Shown here: positions 60,501-64,000 of the stretch, piece by piece
How the letters are laid out: each line of letters starts with the position of its first letter
Position numbering within the stretch: position 1 is the stretch's first letter
Source: Strix aluco
Taxonomy: Eukaryota; Chordata; Aves; Strigiformes; Strigidae
Length of the DNA: 64,000 nucleotides
Reading direction: 5' to 3'
Assembly: GCF_031877795.1 (NCBI RefSeq)
Contig: NC_133946.1
Location: 13,541,365-13,605,364 of the forward strand
Position numbers and translations under genes: made by a program
The notes under the pieces: generated by a model
Seen by the model: only the letters and a program-made list of their open reading frames with translations
Database searches by the model: none
What the model was told of the DNA's origin: nothing

Positions 60501-63500
60501 CATCTTGATGTTACACTGCCACAAGTATTTATAAAAAGATTTAGAAGAGGAAAAATACAAATGACTGCACGTGTAAAAAAATCTAAAACACGGGTCTTGT
60601 GATAGCGTATAATACTGAAATAGAGAGTAACCTCAACAATGAACAGAACGTGAACTTGCAGTGTTATAAAAAGGTTTAATTGCTTGGGCTTTCTGTGGGT
60701 AGAGGTGTTGGGGAAACTTGAGGGTGTTAAAGAATGGCAGCAGAAATGGTATAGTGGCTTGAAAGAGAATTTAGATTAAATGTCAAGAAAACAGTTTCTG
60801 TATAGATTATTCCAAGCTATTATACTAAACATGGAGGCTATGCAAGAAAACCTAGGAGCCCATTTTCAGTCTAGAGAAGATCGAGTTACTTTATCCTGGC
60901 GTCCATGTGTCTTTCTGTGTGTTGCCACTTGCAGCTTTAGAGCCCTTTGTCCAATTCATCTCATTGGACAGAGAGAGAAAATAAATGTTTTATGAAGATA
61001 CACTGCTGAGAGGGGCTAAAGATTGATTCAAGTGTCCTGAGACGAAGGCCTCTTTATTGGCATCTACCAGAGAGGGAGGTCTTGCATATCCTACCTGGCA
61101 AAAGCTTTGCTTAGAGAACACATCTTCTTTAAATATCAAGTCCAACAGAGCAGGGAAGAAAAATGTACAAAACTATTGAGTTCTGCTTCTCACAGAAGCA
61201 TATTTAATTTCTGATCCCTGTGACTGTCTGAAAAAGTGGTGGTTTTCTTTTCCAGTCACTATGACGAACATTTTACCAGGAAAATGTAAATGGCACCAAA
61301 GCATCCTTAAATGTGGGAGTCAGAGTACAGTTTGAAGATAGGTTTGAGGACTGGACTTTGCATTGCTGAGGCAGGAGGATAGTTCTGTATCCCAGTCACA
61401 TGTTTTTTCAGTTACAGCTTTTGCAAAATGTCTAGCTGGTTTGTTCTTGGGCTGTGGTTTTTTGGTTGGTTCGTTTTGCATGCACAGTAAGGAATAGTAA
61501 ATGTCTTATTTGGATAAAACGCACTTAATCTTAGCATTTCCAAACCAAAGTAGTATAAACCTGGTTTTGGGATGGAAACTAAAAAGGCAGAGCTTCTACT
61601 GCAGAGTATGAGCAGAACTGTGGGTGCTGTCCCCCTGAGGAGCAGCTTGGTTGAGATGTGAAGAGCAATGAGAACAGCATCCTTTGCGTGGCTGTCAGCT
61701 TGGACAAGTCATGCGCGCTTCACAGACTGCCATTTCCCATCTCTGGTTTGTTTCATCCCTGGAAGTGTGGAATCCAGTCACATCACCTACTGGTATGTGT
61801 GCTAGGGTGCTGGGTTTTTTAATAGCACAAGGTATCTTGTTCAATTGACAGTGGCATCCAAATCACTACACATTTTCATTTGTATACTGTGTATTTGACA
61901 GCTTTGTGCATATGTTGCTTTTAAGTTGCCCATGCCATACATTTCCTCTATAATTTGCATGGGATCTTCACAGTAAAAAGCTATGGAAAATAATTTTTTT
62001 AAAATAAGGAAATCATTATAAAAGTTTAAAAATCAACAGGGAAGATTTAGAACTAGGAGCCACGAAATTCCCCTTTAAAATTATTTTGATAGTGTGTGTC
62101 CCTTTGGCCTTATTATCTTTTAACTAAATTGAATCTTTTAAAGCACAAACGAGGCCTTGTGGATAATTTAGAAAACTATTCCCTTTAAATACAGTATCAC
62201 CTTTGTCAATTATTTTCTGCTTTCTTCATCTGTGTTTTTTTTTTTTAATAAAGAATACTTGCATGAGTGTAAGATGTTTTACAAAGGTTTACCTACCCTG
62301 CTGTTTCATCCCCACCTCAGTGATGCTGTTCTCTACACAACATCACACTTGTTTCCACAGTGACCTACTGCTACAAGGCATTCCTGCTGGAGCAATGGGA
62401 CTTTCTTGTAAATAAGATGCCATGCTTTCCATCACAGATGTTGAATAATTCACTGAAATTAAAGTGCATGATAACAGCTTCCTCAAAGTTAAGCCTGAGC
62501 TAACCTGAGAGTGGTTTTGGTCAGTGGTGGTATATCTGGGCAGTTTCACTAAAGCCTACAGTGCTCAATGTGTTTTTAATAGTAGAACTTCACAAATTAT
62601 TGGTATCACTTCCTAATAACGTATTTAATGTAATTTTCTGTGCTCAGGATATTTAGCTGCCTGTGATGGTGTTTCCTATCAAGAGCAAATGTTAATTTAA
62701 TTTTCTCTTATCTTGCTTCCCATAAAAATATTTGCAGCTGGGTACTCACAGAAGTAAAGTTAGTTCTTTTTAGTGCTATTTCAAACCTGTTTTTCATTTT
62801 CTTTATGCAAGTGGCTGAAGCCTGCCCCAGTGCCCGTGAGCAGTGTCAGGCTGCCTGGCTTTCCTGCTGCCTGTGCCAGGGAGGGGGAGGTTTGCAGCTG
62901 GTGCCGGGGTGACCTGCAGCCGGGCCTGGCAGTCCCCATCGCTGGTGCTTCCATCCATCGCCGCCCGCCGCCAGGCTTGGTGGGGGACTAGCTGAGTAAT
63001 TCAGTTCAGTCCCGGTCGGCGGCAGGGAGTGCAGGTGCAAGTCCAAGCTGGATATGGAGATGGAAAGCAGGATGTCAAGTACACGGAGGAGTGAAATAGT
63101 GAATTTCATGGCAAAATTGTTGAACTGATGGCACAAGAAAATAGAATAATGTGTGAGCTTAGATTTATTGAGATTCTAGTGCCTTTCAGTTGAATGAAAT
63201 TGTCCACAGCACCATTTCAGGCTCTCTGCCATCTTACTCTAGCATCCATGCATCCATTTATGCCCACTGCCCTTTCTTGTTTTAAATTATCCCTGCCTCT
63301 GTCAAGGCTAGAAAGCATTTTTTTCTCCTCTAAAATGCTGAAGATATAATATGTCCCAAGCTATATTCAGCCTCCTCTCTTACATTGCTTTACCTAACAG
63401 TTTAAGGACAACAGTTTGAGGTGCCACCACTTTTCTTTATCTTTCATTACTCGTTTGGTAAAATCAGGTATGGGTAGTGGTTTATACATTAACATGTCTT

Positions 63501-63897
63501 TGCATATTATTGAAAGATCAGGCTTACACATTGTTGGGTTTTTTTTGAGCAGAGAACCACTAGAGTTCACGTTTTCATCCTGTTAGGGATGCTGATTCAT
63601 AGGGTCTTTGGACAAGTATATACCTTTTAAAATCTGTGTTTTGTTAATTGCTCTGCCAGCTTTTTCTTTTCTTAAAATCAAGAGAGTAATACCTAACTCC
63701 TAGCACTGCATATAGTAAGTGACTAAGGATTGAGTTTACAGACTTAGTACTTACAGTCTAACAAGTTACTTCATTCATCAGTGCTGATGCATTTAAAAGT
63801 AGATAAATAGGTCAGCCGCACCTTCTGCAGTTTTAGGCTGCATGTAAAAGGGTGAAAAGTAATAGAAGATAAATAATTGTTGTGTGGTTTTTTGCAG
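57508..63897 (+). other. RIC3: RIC3 intron 1
   Basis: A 6.4-kb GT-AG intron with donor GTAAGA and acceptor tgtgtggttttttgcag. Its first 300 nt continue the CpG island, with a poly-C run of 13 at 57567-57579. Beyond that lie poly-A near 57880-57894, poly-T near 57971-57987, AT-rich single-copy DNA, and a GC-rich pocket at about 62815-62990. No other exon is seen. Confidence 0.93.
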
Positions 63898-64000
63898 GGA
63901 AGCTTGGTCGCTTTCCACCAAGGATGCATTACCAGGCCACTCCCGACAGCCGGGCTGCTCCTCATTTTGCAAGGTCTCACCTTGCTGAAGCAGTTGCCAA
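63898..64000 (+). CDS. RIC3: RIC3 coding exon 2 (partial, continues past window end)
   Basis: Two bases complete the split Gly codon, then the frame reads KLGRFPPRMHYQATPDSRAA and continues with RSHLAEAVA. This matches human RIC3, where exon 1 ends in ...PEG, and KLGRFPP and RSHLAEA follow. Compared with human, the segment between these motifs is somewhat shorter. In the family this region is a cytosolic or luminal linker before the second transmembrane segment, which must lie beyond 64000. The reading frame is intact to the last base. Phase agrees with exon 1. Confidence 0.96.

Noticed and set aside
61757..61771. CATCCCTGGAAGTGT, resembling a stretch often seen in avian CR1 elements
   Set aside because: Only about 15 nt match and the flanks do not resemble CR1. 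Probably chance.

Overview
The window looks like a piece of a vertebrate, most likely sauropsid (bird-type), nuclear genome. It carries two single-copy vertebrate genes on the + strand in the order known from human 11p15.4 (LMO1, then RIC3). Their introns are canonical GT-AG and nearly transposon-free, and I can see no CR1, Alu, L1 or retroviral remnant. The taxon call is inference; the gene calls rest on the translated exons.

Layout. 1-6728 is intron between LMO1 coding exons 2 and 3; exon 2 lies upstream of the window. LMO1 exon 3 is 6729-6854 and exon 4 is 11575-11680. Together they encode the complete second LIM domain and the C-terminus. They are followed by a short 3'UTR with an ATTAAA poly(A) signal at 11997. 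About 45 kb then separate LMO1 from RIC3. RIC3 begins in a CpG island: exon 1 is 57360-57507, intron 1 is 6.4 kb, and exon 2 starts at 63898 and runs off the window end. These four exons are certain.

The 45 kb between the two genes is the interesting part. On the minus strand I find a series of open, protein-like segments bounded by plausible splice sites whose phases fit one after another, from about 48 kb down to a stop codon at 22693. I describe this as an unrecognised candidate multi-exon gene of very roughly 800-900 codons. The best parts are 45653-45933, 42887-43115, 38816-38972, 36160-36365, 31442-31694 and 22693-22994. I could not name the product, and splice sites were picked by eye, so this is a hypothesis. 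I know of no protein-coding gene between LMO1 and RIC3 in human.

Other content: a near-perfect 30-bp-stem hairpin (13254-13327) 1.2 kb downstream of LMO1, several AT-rich blocks dense in homeodomain, POU, SOX and GATA words that look like conserved enhancers, a GATA-rich triple hairpin in the LMO1 intron, tandem NRF1-type sites next to the RIC3 start codon, and ordinary low-complexity tracts. LMO1 is a transcriptional adaptor and RIC3 an ER chaperone for ligand-gated channels. They are neighbours without an obvious functional link.
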